Below the pieces are notes generated by a model. It searched no databases, was not told the DNA's origin, and was given only the letters and a program-made list of their open reading frames with translations. From CAYOMP01 sp964405075 (GTDB lineage: Bacteria > Bacillota > Clostridia > Lachnospirales > Lachnospiraceae), in contig CAYOMP010000090.1 in assembly GCA_964405075.1 (NCBI GenBank), positions 1 to 11,279 of the forward strand: a stretch of 11,279 nucleotides of DNA, written 5' to 3'. Position 1 is the first letter of the stretch, and every line of letters starts with the position of its first letter. A program made the position numbers and the translations under genes. Positions 1-6,670 of the stretch are shown one piece after another.

Positions 1-72
1 CATACTGTAAACATCTGTTGCTATTTTTTCCTGTTTAATTACTTTTGCTGTTTCTTTAAATTTATTTGCCAT
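1..72 (-). CDS. pyrK: Dihydroorotate dehydrogenase electron-transfer subunit, N-terminus only (cut by window edge)
   Basis: Only the first 24 codons are visible, beginning MANKFKETAKVIKQEKIATD; the rest lies left of the window. The K-E-T-A-x-V-x-x-x-x-x-I-A-x-x-(I/V)-Y-x-M pattern is what I know from the start of PyrK, the FAD and [2Fe-2S] subunit that passes electrons from PyrD to NAD+. The start is set by an AGAGGT ribosome binding site six bases upstream that overlaps the pyrF stop codon (TAAGAGGTACAAATATG), so the gene is almost certainly co-transcribed and translationally coupled with pyrF. The position directly after pyrC and pyrF supports the call. With so little sequence the assignment is likely but not certain. 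Confidence 0.75.
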   Translation of the reverse strand, partial: MANKFKETAKVIKQEKIATDVYSM

Positions 73-83
73 ATTTGTACCTC

Positions 84-1007
84 TTATCTTCCAATAGCTC
101 CATTAATATCTTCAATCATATCTATAACTGCTGCTCTTGAAGCTTCTGCAAAGTTTTCAGCACCAAATTTAGCATACTTTTCCTGTTTATAAGCTGCAAT
201 AATACCACGAGAAGAGTTAATGATTGCTCCAAGCCCGTCTTCATTGAAATAAGGTGCCAAGTCAGCTGCTTTACCCCCCTGTGCACCATATCCTGGTACT
301 AAAATAAATGATTTTGGCATAACTTTTCTTAATACTTTGCCCATTTCTGGATATGTAGCTCCAACTACAGCTCCAACGTAGCTATAGTCATCTCCCATAT
401 GAGATTCTCCCCACTGTGCTACCTTTTCACCTACATATTCGTATAATGGTTTGCCATCAATTAATCTATCCTGAAATTCTCCACTTGACTTATTAGATGT
501 TTTTACAAGTACAAAAATACCTTTTTTATATTCTTTGCACACGTCAATAAATGGTTCAATACCATCTGACCCTAAATATGGATTCACTGTTACGAAATCT
601 TCGTCAAATCCTGCATATGATTTACTACCAACCTGAACCTTTCCTAAGTGTCCTGTAGCATATGCAGCACTTGTTGAACCGATATCTCCACGTTTAATAT
701 CACCAATAACTACTAAATCCTTTTCTTTACAGTAATCAACTGTCTTTTTAAATGCTTTCAACCCTTCAATACCAAACTGCTCGTACATAGCAATCTGAGG
801 TTTTACTGCTGGAATTAAATCATATACCGCATCAACAATTTCCTTATTGTACTGCCAAACAGCCTCTGCCGCTCCTTCAAGTGTTTCTCCAAATTCAGCA
901 AAAGCCTTTTTCTGAATATGTTCTGGAATGTAATTAAGCATTGGATCTAATCCAACTACTATAGGTGCATTTGTTTCTTTAATTTTAGCTGTTAACTTGT
1001 TAATCAT
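84..1007 (-). CDS. pyrF: Orotidine 5'-phosphate decarboxylase
   Basis: Decarboxylates OMP to UMP, the last step of de novo UMP synthesis, in the cytoplasm. The 307-residue length fits the longer subfamily 2 enzymes rather than the 230-240-residue E. coli type. Visible signatures: VGLDP at 18-22 (substrate-binding strand 1), the catalytic D-x-K-x-x-D array at D103, K105 and D108 within GDIKRGDIGSTSAAYA, the phosphate-binding VPGYGAQGG at 237-245, and NSSRGI at 264-269. Nothing essential appears to be missing. The start has an AAGGAG site nine bases upstream. The gene lies 128 bases after pyrC and 11 bases before pyrK, on the same strand, as one pyrimidine operon. No terminator is visible on either side. 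Confidence 0.97.
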   Translation of the reverse strand: MINKLTAKIKETNAPIVVGLDPMLNYIPEHIQKKAFAEFGETLEGAAEAVWQYNKEIVDAVYDLIPAVKPQIAMYEQFGIEGLKAFKKTVDYCKEKDLVVIGDIKRGDIGSTSAAYATGHLGKVQVGSKSYAGFDEDFVTVNPYLGSDGIEPFIDVCKEYKKGIFVLVKTSNKSSGEFQDRLIDGKPLYEYVGEKVAQWGESHMGDDYSYVGAVVGATYPEMGKVLRKVMPKSFILVPGYGAQGGKAADLAPYFNEDGLGAIINSSRGIIAAYKQEKYAKFGAENFAEASRAAVIDMIEDINGAIGR

Positions 1008-1135
1008 TTCCTTAACTCCTTTGTGCGCATTTATAAAATTTTATACTTTATAGAAAAATTATTAAAACTAAAACATGCTTTATTAATTTCTAAAATTATC
1101 ATATTCATTGTTATATACCAATATATTTTTATATC

Positions 1136-2425
1136 CTATCTGTCCTCAAATACGACTTTTCCATTTACGATAGTATACTTAACTCTACCTTTTACCTTTT
1201 TACCATTAAATGGCGTATTCTTACCCATTGACGCAAATTCATTAACATCTATAGTATACTCTTCATCCGGATTAAAAATAACAATATCCGCTATCTTACC
1301 TTCTTCAAGAGTTCCTCTGTCTATACCTATAATCTTAGCCGGATTATAGCTCATTTTCTCAGCCATCTGCATAGGTGTTAAGTATCCCTTATCTACCAAA
1401 GCTGTCATAGTAAGAGCTGCTGCCGTTTCTAAACCTACTATTCCAAATGGTGCTTCGTTCATAGATTTTGCCTTTTCATCTTTATGGTGTGGTGCATGGT
1501 CTGTTGCAATTACATCCATAATATCTTCCGAAAGTCCTTTAATAAGTGCCTCTACGTCTTCTCTACTCCTAAGTGGAGGATTCATTTTATAATTAGTATC
1601 ATTAGTAGCTATATCCTCATCACACATAGCAAAATGGTGTGGACAAACTTCTGCCGTTACTTTTAAACCTTCTTTTTTAGCCATTTCTACATATTTGACA
1701 CTGTCCTTTGTAGAACAATGACACAGATGCAATCTGGCATTAGTTTCTTTTGCTATCAAAATATCTCTGGCAACAATAACATCCTCAACTAAATTACTGA
1801 TTCCTTCAACATTAAATTCTTCTGACTTCTTTCCTTTATTAAGAACACCTTTTCCTACAAGGTTCTTGTCTTCACAATGTGCAAAAACCGGAATATCATT
1901 TGCTGCTGCAATCTTCATAGCTTCTGTATACAATTTCACATTCATTACAGATTTTCCATCTTCACTGATAGCAATTGCTCCTGCCTTTGCCATAGCCTCA
2001 ATTTCAGCTAATTCTTCACCTGCTTGTCCCTTTGTAACAGCACCTATTTGAAATACATTAACTGGTGCCACCTGTTTACCTTTGTTTATTACAAATAATA
2101 CCCTATCGGCACTATCCATAACAGGCTTAGTATTAGGCATTGCGCATATACTTGTGAAACCACCTCTGGCTGCTGCATTTCCACCTGTTGCAATTGTTTC
2201 TTTATGTTCAAAACCTGGTTCTCTTAAATGCACATGCAAATCAATAAATCCAGGCATAACAAAGCATCCTTTAGCATCGATTTCTTTGAAATTTCCTTTT
2301 ATTTTTGACTTATCAATTTTTTCTGATTTTTTGATAATTAATCCATTATCAATCAACATATCCATCACTTTGTCTTGCTTAGAACCTGGGTCAATTACTC
2401 TTCCTTGCTTTAATAACAGCTTCAT
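1136..2425 (-). CDS. pyrC: Dihydroorotase (class I, amidohydrolase family)
   Basis: Cyclises N-carbamoyl-L-aspartate to dihydroorotate, the third step of pyrimidine synthesis. The 429 residues match the class I bacterial enzyme. The zinc ligands are visible in order: DLHVHLREPG with H64 and H66, D156 in ISEDG (the residue that replaces the carbamylated lysine in many class I enzymes), H183 in FAHCED, H236 in LCHCST, and the catalytic D309 in ATDHAPHH. The C-terminus closes the amidohydrolase composite beta-domain (GKIADIVIFNPD, near 376-387). Translation starts after an AAAGGA site. It is the first visible gene of the pyr operon, with a good promoter about 50 bases upstream. I see no PyrR-type attenuator in its roughly 45-base leader. 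Confidence 0.97.
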   Translation of the reverse strand: MKLLLKQGRVIDPGSKQDKVMDMLIDNGLIIKKSEKIDKSKIKGNFKEIDAKGCFVMPGFIDLHVHLREPGFEHKETIATGGNAAARGGFTSICAMPNTKPVMDSADRVLFVINKGKQVAPVNVFQIGAVTKGQAGEELAEIEAMAKAGAIAISEDGKSVMNVKLYTEAMKIAAANDIPVFAHCEDKNLVGKGVLNKGKKSEEFNVEGISNLVEDVIVARDILIAKETNARLHLCHCSTKDSVKYVEMAKKEGLKVTAEVCPHHFAMCDEDIATNDTNYKMNPPLRSREDVEALIKGLSEDIMDVIATDHAPHHKDEKAKSMNEAPFGIVGLETAAALTMTALVDKGYLTPMQMAEKMSYNPAKIIGIDRGTLEEGKIADIVIFNPDEEYTIDVNEFASMGKNTPFNGKKVKGRVKYTIVNGKVVFEDR

Positions 2426-2475
2426 AATCTTTTCCTTTCAACACTTATTATCTAAAGAATTACACAATTAATTAT

Positions 2476-2504
2476 ATTGTATCATAATCAAATATCTCAA
2501 ACAA
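2476..2504 (-). promoter_or_regulatory. Promoter of the pyr operon
   Basis: Minus-strand -35 TTGTTT (2504 to 2499), a 17-base spacer, and an extended -10 TGATACAAT with hexamer TACAAT at 2481-2476. The predicted start is near 2469, giving a leader of about 44 bases before pyrC. This is a by-eye sigma-A match, not a measured start. The short leader leaves no room for an attenuator, so any pyrimidine control would have to act at initiation or elsewhere. Confidence 0.65.
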
Positions 2505-2522
2505 TACACTTTATACTTAATT

Positions 2523-2781
2523 TATCGCACTCAAAGAAAAAGTAAGCACGAACAAAGTGAGTATTTACTTTTTCTGGTGCGATACCGACAAAATCAAAGA
2601 GTGCGATAGCACGACAGATACAAAGTATCTGGATTTTGGAGGTAAAAGAAATAGAAAACAAGCCTAACGAACATTCGCATATCGTGCGGCTTCGCCACTC
2701 TTTTATGCATATTTTCGTTTGGGTCAGAAGGTAAATACTTCACACTCATGCAAGCATGCGTGAAGTATTTACCTTCTGACC
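2523..2781. repeat. Nested-palindrome element: two long hairpins flanking a multi-helix core
   Basis: The left hairpin pairs TATCGCAC (2523-2530) with GTGCGATA (2577-2584) and continues with an 11-bp stem, 2535-2545 with 2565-2575. The right hairpin is a perfect 22-bp stem, 2722-2743 with 2760-2781, whose loop holds CATGC-AA-GCATG. Between them, CAAAATC (2589-2595) pairs with GATTTTG (2632-2638). That helix is extended across tandem G-A mismatches to ACC/GGT, and encloses GTGC-GATA-GCAC (2601-2612) and CAGATAC-AAA-GTATCTG (2615-2631). A further arm pairs AACGAA (2666-2671) with TTCGTT (2714-2719). GC content is visibly higher than in the flanks. No convincing ORF is present. It could be a REPIN/MITE-like dispersed palindrome or a structured RNA; I do not recognise a named family. 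Confidence 0.7.
2722..2781. repeat. Perfect 22-bp inverted repeat (right hairpin of the palindromic element)
   Basis: The arms 2722-2743 and 2760-2781 are exact reverse complements, with a 16-base loop that itself contains a 5-bp stem. It is followed on the plus strand by CTTTAA, too poor in T for a convincing intrinsic terminator. The arm sequence GTGAAGTATTTACCTTCTG resembles GTGAGTATTTACTTTTTCTG in the left hairpin, so the two ends appear related. Confidence 0.85.
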
Positions 2782-2893
2782 TTTAATCGTAATAAATTGT
2801 TCTTGTAAAAATACACAAATACCGTTTTCTATAAATTATATATTTTTCATAAATTAATTGTAAAATAATTAACAAATTTTACTTTTATCACAA

Positions 2894-2922
2894 TTTACTG
2901 ATTATTTTTACTATGCTATAAT
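2894..2922 (+). promoter_or_regulatory. Promoter of the orphan 117-residue gene
   Basis: -35 TTTACT (2894-2899), a 17-base spacer, and an extended -10 TGCTATAAT with a perfect TATAAT at 2917-2922. The start is expected near 2929, leaving a leader of about 157 bases before the gene at 3087. The leader is AT-rich, carries two copies of AACTTTT (near 2951 and 2977), and shows no structure I recognise. The promoter lies downstream of the palindromic element, so the element is not part of this transcript. Confidence 0.65.
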
Positions 2923-3086
2923 TCAGATATTAGGTAGTTTATACATATATTTTAACTTTTTACGCATAACACTCGTAACTTTTGTTAAGAGATAAATGTT
3001 AAAGCATCTAATTAATTTAGCAATAGTTATTTTAATTCAGATTTAATAAATATATGTTTTTTTTTCATATTTCTTGGGAGGTTTTT

Positions 3087-3440
3087 ATGGAAGAATTATT
3101 ACGCGGATATATTTACACAGAAAAAGAGCAATCAAGTTTCTATTTCGTGAACACATTAGAAAATATTGCTTCTTTCATTTTTTCTAATTCAGCAAATGCT
3201 ACTAAAATTGTGGTCGAAAATATTTTTGGTACCGAATTAATTAAATCAATGAATGATACGTTAACCGGTAATGAAAAATATCTCTCAAAGGTCCAGGATA
3301 TGCTAAATGCTTTGCAGGATGGAACTATTGCAAAGGCTGATATAAAATATCTTGATTTAAGCGATACTAACAACAGGGATGAGTTTGATTCAAAAGATTT
3401 AGACGAAAAAGAATTAATTAAATTGTATGATGGACATTAA
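3087..3440 (+). CDS. Hypothetical protein of 117 residues, unrecognised family
   Basis: I do not recognise this protein. It is small, soluble-looking and acidic in its C-terminal third (DSKDLDEKEL near the end), with no signal peptide, no clear membrane segment and no cysteines. The start at 3087 (MEELLRGYIY) is chosen because GGGAGG lies five bases upstream; an in-frame ATG 33 bases earlier has no ribosome binding site and would add a run of phenylalanines. The gene is isolated: its own extended -10 promoter lies before it and a bidirectional terminator directly after it. Its neighbours on both sides run in the opposite direction. The promoter, RBS and terminator make it a genuine gene, but its function cannot be inferred. 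Confidence 0.8.
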   Translation: MEELLRGYIYTEKEQSSFYFVNTLENIASFIFSNSANATKIVVENIFGTELIKSMNDTLTGNEKYLSKVQDMLNALQDGTIAKADIKYLDLSDTNNRDEFDSKDLDEKELIKLYDGH

Positions 3441-3465
3441 CTAGATACATTCCTTAGGTAACGTA

Positions 3466-3547
3466 AAAAAGATTGCTAAACTGAATCCCCTTAAAAGTTA
3501 GACAATATTTCTAACATTTAATATTGATTCAATTTAGCAATCTTTTT
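3466..3547. terminator. Bidirectional intrinsic terminator between convergent genes
   Basis: A 22-base arm at 3466-3487 pairs with 3526-3547 with a single C-A mismatch (a G-U wobble on the other strand). The right side ends in TTTTTCTTT for rightward transcription. The left side is AAAAAA, which gives a U-run for leftward transcription. The 38-base loop contains a smaller GTTAG/CTAAC stem. It can end both the 117-residue gene (stop at 3440) and the leftward hisS transcript (stop at 3572). Confidence 0.9.
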
Positions 3548-3571
3548 CTTTAAATACGATACCTTCTAAAA

Positions 3572-4804
3572 CTATGACAATTCATTAATTGCTTCTGACT
3601 GTCCATAGATATAGTATCCATAATAGCCCTGTTCTTGTAATTTGTTCAAAAACTTACCTGTTTTCTTAGGACGTTCAAACATTGCAACCTGATACTCTTT
3701 TCTCAATTCATCAGCATATTTAGCTGCCTCTATAAAATTATCTTCATAAAGAACTGCAACTTTTTTAACTGAATCCAATTTTGTACATCCCTGATCCATT
3801 AATATAGCAAATATTCTTTCAAATCCAATTGAAAAACCTACTGCTGGTATAGATTCACCCGTAAATTTACCGATCAAGTTATCATAACGTCCACCGCCAC
3901 CGATAGCTCCCTTAAAATCCACACTTTCTACTTCAAATACTGTTCCTGTATAGTAGCCTTGTCCTCTTACTAATGAAATATCAAATACCATCTCAATTGA
4001 ATTATCAGAAATTGCACTTACGCTATCAATAATATTTTTTACATTATCAACAGCTTCTGTATTATTTAAATATTTACCAATACTGTCAATTCCAAACTCT
4101 TTACTCATTAGAAAGCTTTCAAACTTAGCTACAACAGCACTATCATATCCTTTTTCATTAAGTTCTGATACAACACCTTCTACACCGATTTTATCCATTT
4201 TATCAAATACAATACATACACTGTCAAGCTGTTCATTTTCAAATCCCATACTTAAAAGTAATTCTCTGAGGATTCTTCTGTCATTAATCTTAATCCTGAA
4301 ATTATTTATTCCAATTGCCTTTAATGCTTTAGCTGTTGTAAGAATAAGTTCAATTTCACAATTAGAAGATGCAGAACCTATAATGTCTATATCGCACTGT
4401 GTAAATTCTCTTAAACGACCTTTCTGTGGTCTTTCAGCTCTATACACATTTCCAACCTGAATACACTTCATTGGAAATACCAATTTTTCTTTGTTATTTG
4501 CAATGTATCTGCTTAATGGAAGTGTTAAGTCATAACGTAATCCCATATCCGCAAGATTATCTTTTTCTCCTTTTTCAAGAGCACTGGTTAACTTATCTCC
4601 TCTTTTTAAAATTTTAAAAATAAGATTTAAGTTTTCTCCACCTTCACTCTTATCAAGATTCTCAATGTCCTCAATAATTGGTGTGCTAATTCGTTCAAAG
4701 CCATTATTTCTATATACTTCAATAATCTTGTTTTGTAAGTAATCTCTTACAAACACCTCCTGTGGAAGGTAATCGTTAGTTCCTTTAAGTGTTGTTTTCT
4801 TCAT
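3572..4804 (-). CDS. hisS: Histidine--tRNA ligase, RGQGYY sequence type
   Basis: A class II aminoacyl-tRNA synthetase charging tRNA-His. Motif 1 is around 38-46 (RISTPIIED), motif 2 at 121-135 (YRAERPQKGRLREF), followed by TQCDIDIIG. The histidine-specific HisA loop is LVRGQGYYTGTVFE at 278-291 with the catalytic arginine at 280, and motif 3 is AVGFSIGFERI at 321-331. Retention of R280 and the RAERPQ loop argues for a real synthetase rather than HisZ. Two oddities: the usual RGLDYY reads RGQGYY, and the C-terminal anticodon-binding domain is only about 80 residues, ending right after the YGQSEA strand where I would expect about 15-20 more. It lies 51 bases after DUF975 with an AGGAG site, so probably co-transcribed; no T-box fits in that gap. 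It could be a second, divergent HisRS copy. Confidence 0.9.
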   Translation of the reverse strand: MKKTTLKGTNDYLPQEVFVRDYLQNKIIEVYRNNGFERISTPIIEDIENLDKSEGGENLNLIFKILKRGDKLTSALEKGEKDNLADMGLRYDLTLPLSRYIANNKEKLVFPMKCIQVGNVYRAERPQKGRLREFTQCDIDIIGSASSNCEIELILTTAKALKAIGINNFRIKINDRRILRELLLSMGFENEQLDSVCIVFDKMDKIGVEGVVSELNEKGYDSAVVAKFESFLMSKEFGIDSIGKYLNNTEAVDNVKNIIDSVSAISDNSIEMVFDISLVRGQGYYTGTVFEVESVDFKGAIGGGGRYDNLIGKFTGESIPAVGFSIGFERIFAILMDQGCTKLDSVKKVAVLYEDNFIEAAKYADELRKEYQVAMFERPKKTGKFLNKLQEQGYYGYYIYGQSEAINELS

Positions 4805-4855
4805 TATTTAACTCCTATTTATAAGTTTTCTATTTTTTTCCTTTAGTGCGATGTT

Positions 4856-5590
4856 TTACATAAATTGTTCTTCACTGAAATTTTGTGTTGTTGGCATATT
4901 TTTTTCTCTTAAATCTAAGTAGAAATGTACTGTCGTTAATGACATATATGGCATAATCCAAAGATAAGCTATTCCAAATGAAAGCATTCCAAGTAGCATC
5001 CATCCTATAAATGTAAGAGATAAATAAAAGTATCTAAGCTTATTACCTTTCATTAACTCTCTACTCAACCTCATAGCTTCAATAGCTGATAACTCTTTGT
5101 CATCTGCTAAAATTGGTGTAGCTAAAGCATACATAAATCCAATTAAACACATAGCAACAAGAGCTGCAATACATCCCACAACCATTAATATCAATGCAAA
5201 ATTACTGTTTGTAACTGCAAAAAATACAATAAACACCGTCATAACCACAGCAGGAACAAGTTCTAGTAAAAATAATAAAATTGTTACAACTATTATTTTA
5301 TCAGGATGATTTTTAAATCCCCAAAACAAATCATTAATTCCAAATTCTTCTTCTCTGGCAATGTTCAGAAATAATTTTACAATTCCCAATGACAATACAG
5401 TCGTTAATAACATAATAATTACTGTAATCCCAAATGAGACCATTGATTCTCCTAAAAAATAACCATTAATCATTGAAAACACAAACGAAACAACAGAGTA
5501 CACCATCATCGTCAATATTACTGTTCCATATTTACCTTTTAACTGTTCTCGAGCCATAGCTTTTAATTCGCCAGTAGTCTTATAATTCAT
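4856..5590 (-). CDS. DUF975 family integral membrane protein
   Basis: A 244-residue polytopic membrane protein of unknown function. The N-terminal ELKAMAREQLKGKYG (8-22) and the C-terminal block SRELMKGNKLRYFYLSLTFIGW (176-197), followed by LWIMPY (210-215), are the hallmarks I know for DUF975. About five hydrophobic segments are visible, near 22-45, 50-75, 97-125, 130-160 and 188-215, with a charged loop ARE-EEFG around 78-84. Translation starts after GGAGAG. It is divergent from the DUF2752 gene and shares a roughly 80-base intergenic region with it; the leftward promoter there is weak by eye. It probably forms a two-gene transcript with hisS, but no functional link is apparent. Confidence 0.88.
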   Translation of the reverse strand: MNYKTTGELKAMAREQLKGKYGTVILTMMVYSVVSFVFSMINGYFLGESMVSFGITVIIMLLTTVLSLGIVKLFLNIAREEEFGINDLFWGFKNHPDKIIVVTILLFLLELVPAVVMTVFIVFFAVTNSNFALILMVVGCIAALVAMCLIGFMYALATPILADDKELSAIEAMRLSRELMKGNKLRYFYLSLTFIGWMLLGMLSFGIAYLWIMPYMSLTTVHFYLDLREKNMPTTQNFSEEQFM

Positions 5591-5669
5591 AATATCTCTC
5601 CATTCTTTTATTCATTTTATGTTGCATCTGTATTTTTCACATGTTACACTCATCTTCGGAGGTAGCACT

Positions 5670-6086
5670 ATGAATGATACAGATAAAACATTATATGGAT
5701 TAGGCCTTATTTTTAGCGGCATTGCATTAATTTCTTTTACAATATTAAATATCTCAAATATCAGCATTTCACAACTCGCATTACCATGTCTTTTTAGATT
5801 GGTAACCGGTTTTTACTGTCCAGGTTGTGGAAGTACTCGCGCCTTTTTTTGCCTAATACATTTCAAACTCTTACAAGCTATTTATTTTAATCCGGGTTTT
5901 GTATTTAGCTTCATATATATTTCCTTATATATGATTACCAACACTATTCAATTACTTAGCAAAAACCATTTTAAAATTGGGTTAAAATACAAACACCGTT
6001 ACCTGATTATTTGGGTAGTTCTCCTACTTGCAAACTGTATAATAAAAAATATACTGTTAATATGTTTTTCTATAAAAACTATGTAA
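5670..6086 (+). CDS. DUF2752 family small membrane protein
   Basis: A 138-residue protein with three to four hydrophobic segments (about 7-28, 76-96 and 111-134, plus the 55-70 region). The DUF2752 signature is complete: C40, then TGFYCPGCGSTRA (46-58) with the CxxC pair C50/C53, and the NP pair at 74-75. The family function is unknown; the cysteines suggest metal or redox chemistry, which is inference. The start is set by GGAGG seven bases before ATG at 5670; an upstream in-frame ATG at 5619 has no such site. The gene is the only rightward one among leftward neighbours, and its stop is one base from the DUF4190 stop, with no terminator between. The two convergent mRNAs probably overlap at their 3' ends. 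Confidence 0.88.
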   Translation: MNDTDKTLYGLGLIFSGIALISFTILNISNISISQLALPCLFRLVTGFYCPGCGSTRAFFCLIHFKLLQAIYFNPGFVFSFIYISLYMITNTIQLLSKNHFKIGLKYKHRYLIIWVVLLLANCIIKNILLICFSIKTM

Positions 6087-6087
6087 C

Positions 6088-6606
6088 TTATAAAGTTCCA
6101 TTATCAAAATAGTTTGCATATGGTGAATCTTCATCAAATAAACTGTTCCAGTAATCCCAATAGTCTTCGTCTAAGTCTGTCTCTTCTTCAAGTAACTTTT
6201 GATATTCTTCTAAATATTTCATAAAACCATTATCGCCAAATGATTTAACTACTGTCACTATTGAATAAGCTAACACTACCACCGATAACACTATACCTAC
6301 TATTGATGTAATCACACCTACCATAGCATTTGTAGACATTTTCTTTTCTTTTCCTCTTGATAATAAACCAAGTGTAATACCGATTCCACCAAATATCCAT
6401 GAACCATATATGCAACATACCGATACAACCGATAGTATACCTAATACCAATGCTCCTGTTGCTAATCCATTAGGAGCTGTTACTGTGTATCTATCATTTG
6501 GTTCATAATTATTACCTTGCTGTGGCTGTTCACCGTTATATTGATTCCAGCCATTTTCCGAATTCTGCGATTGATTTGAATTCCCATCATAATTATTATA
6601 ATCCAT
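6088..6606 (-). CDS. DUF4190 domain-containing membrane protein
   Basis: 172 residues in three parts. The N-terminal 40 residues are rich in Asn, Gln, Gly and Tyr and look disordered. A hydrophobic core follows, with NGLATGALVLGILSVVS at 46-62, a small-residue GGIGITLG turn at 73-80, a cytoplasmic-looking RGKEKK at 84-89, and NAMVGVITSIVGIVLSVVV at 93-111; this is the DUF4190 layout. The C-terminus is very acidic with aromatic residues (EEETDLDEDYWDYW at 140-153). Function is unknown. It lies 64 bases after hflC on the same strand and is probably the last gene of the hflKC transcript. Its ribosome site (GGGATGG) is mediocre. A short CGTGA/TCACG inverted repeat sits in the gap (6634-6652). Confidence 0.82.
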   Translation of the reverse strand: MDYNNYDGNSNQSQNSENGWNQYNGEQPQQGNNYEPNDRYTVTAPNGLATGALVLGILSVVSVCCIYGSWIFGGIGITLGLLSRGKEKKMSTNAMVGVITSIVGIVLSVVVLAYSIVTVVKSFGDNGFMKYLEEYQKLLEEETDLDEDYWDYWNSLFDEDSPYANYFDNGTL

Positions 6607-6670
6607 ACTCTATACCATCCCTTCGTTTTATATCGTGAATAATTTTATCACGTTTATACATTAATTACAA

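Noticed and set aside
1023..1349. Rightward 108-residue reading frame overlapping the pyrC/pyrF junction
   Set aside because: It lies largely antisense to pyrC, has no ribosome site, and its composition is that of a shadow frame of AT-rich DNA.
2082..2471. Rightward 129-residue frame antisense to the start of pyrC
   Set aside because: It mirrors the well-supported pyrC coding frame and runs over the pyrC promoter; no start signal.
2722..2790. Right hairpin of the palindromic element as a rightward intrinsic terminator
   Set aside because: The stem is strong but is followed by CTTTAATCG, not a U-run, and no rightward gene lies upstream that would need it.
3140..3373. Leftward 77-residue frame inside the orphan gene
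   Set aside because: Antisense shadow of the 117-residue gene, without start signals; the plus-strand gene has promoter, RBS and terminator.
4805..4855. T-box or histidine leader before hisS
   Set aside because: The gap is only 51 bases and contains just an RBS; nothing resembling a T-box stem or its conserved bulge.
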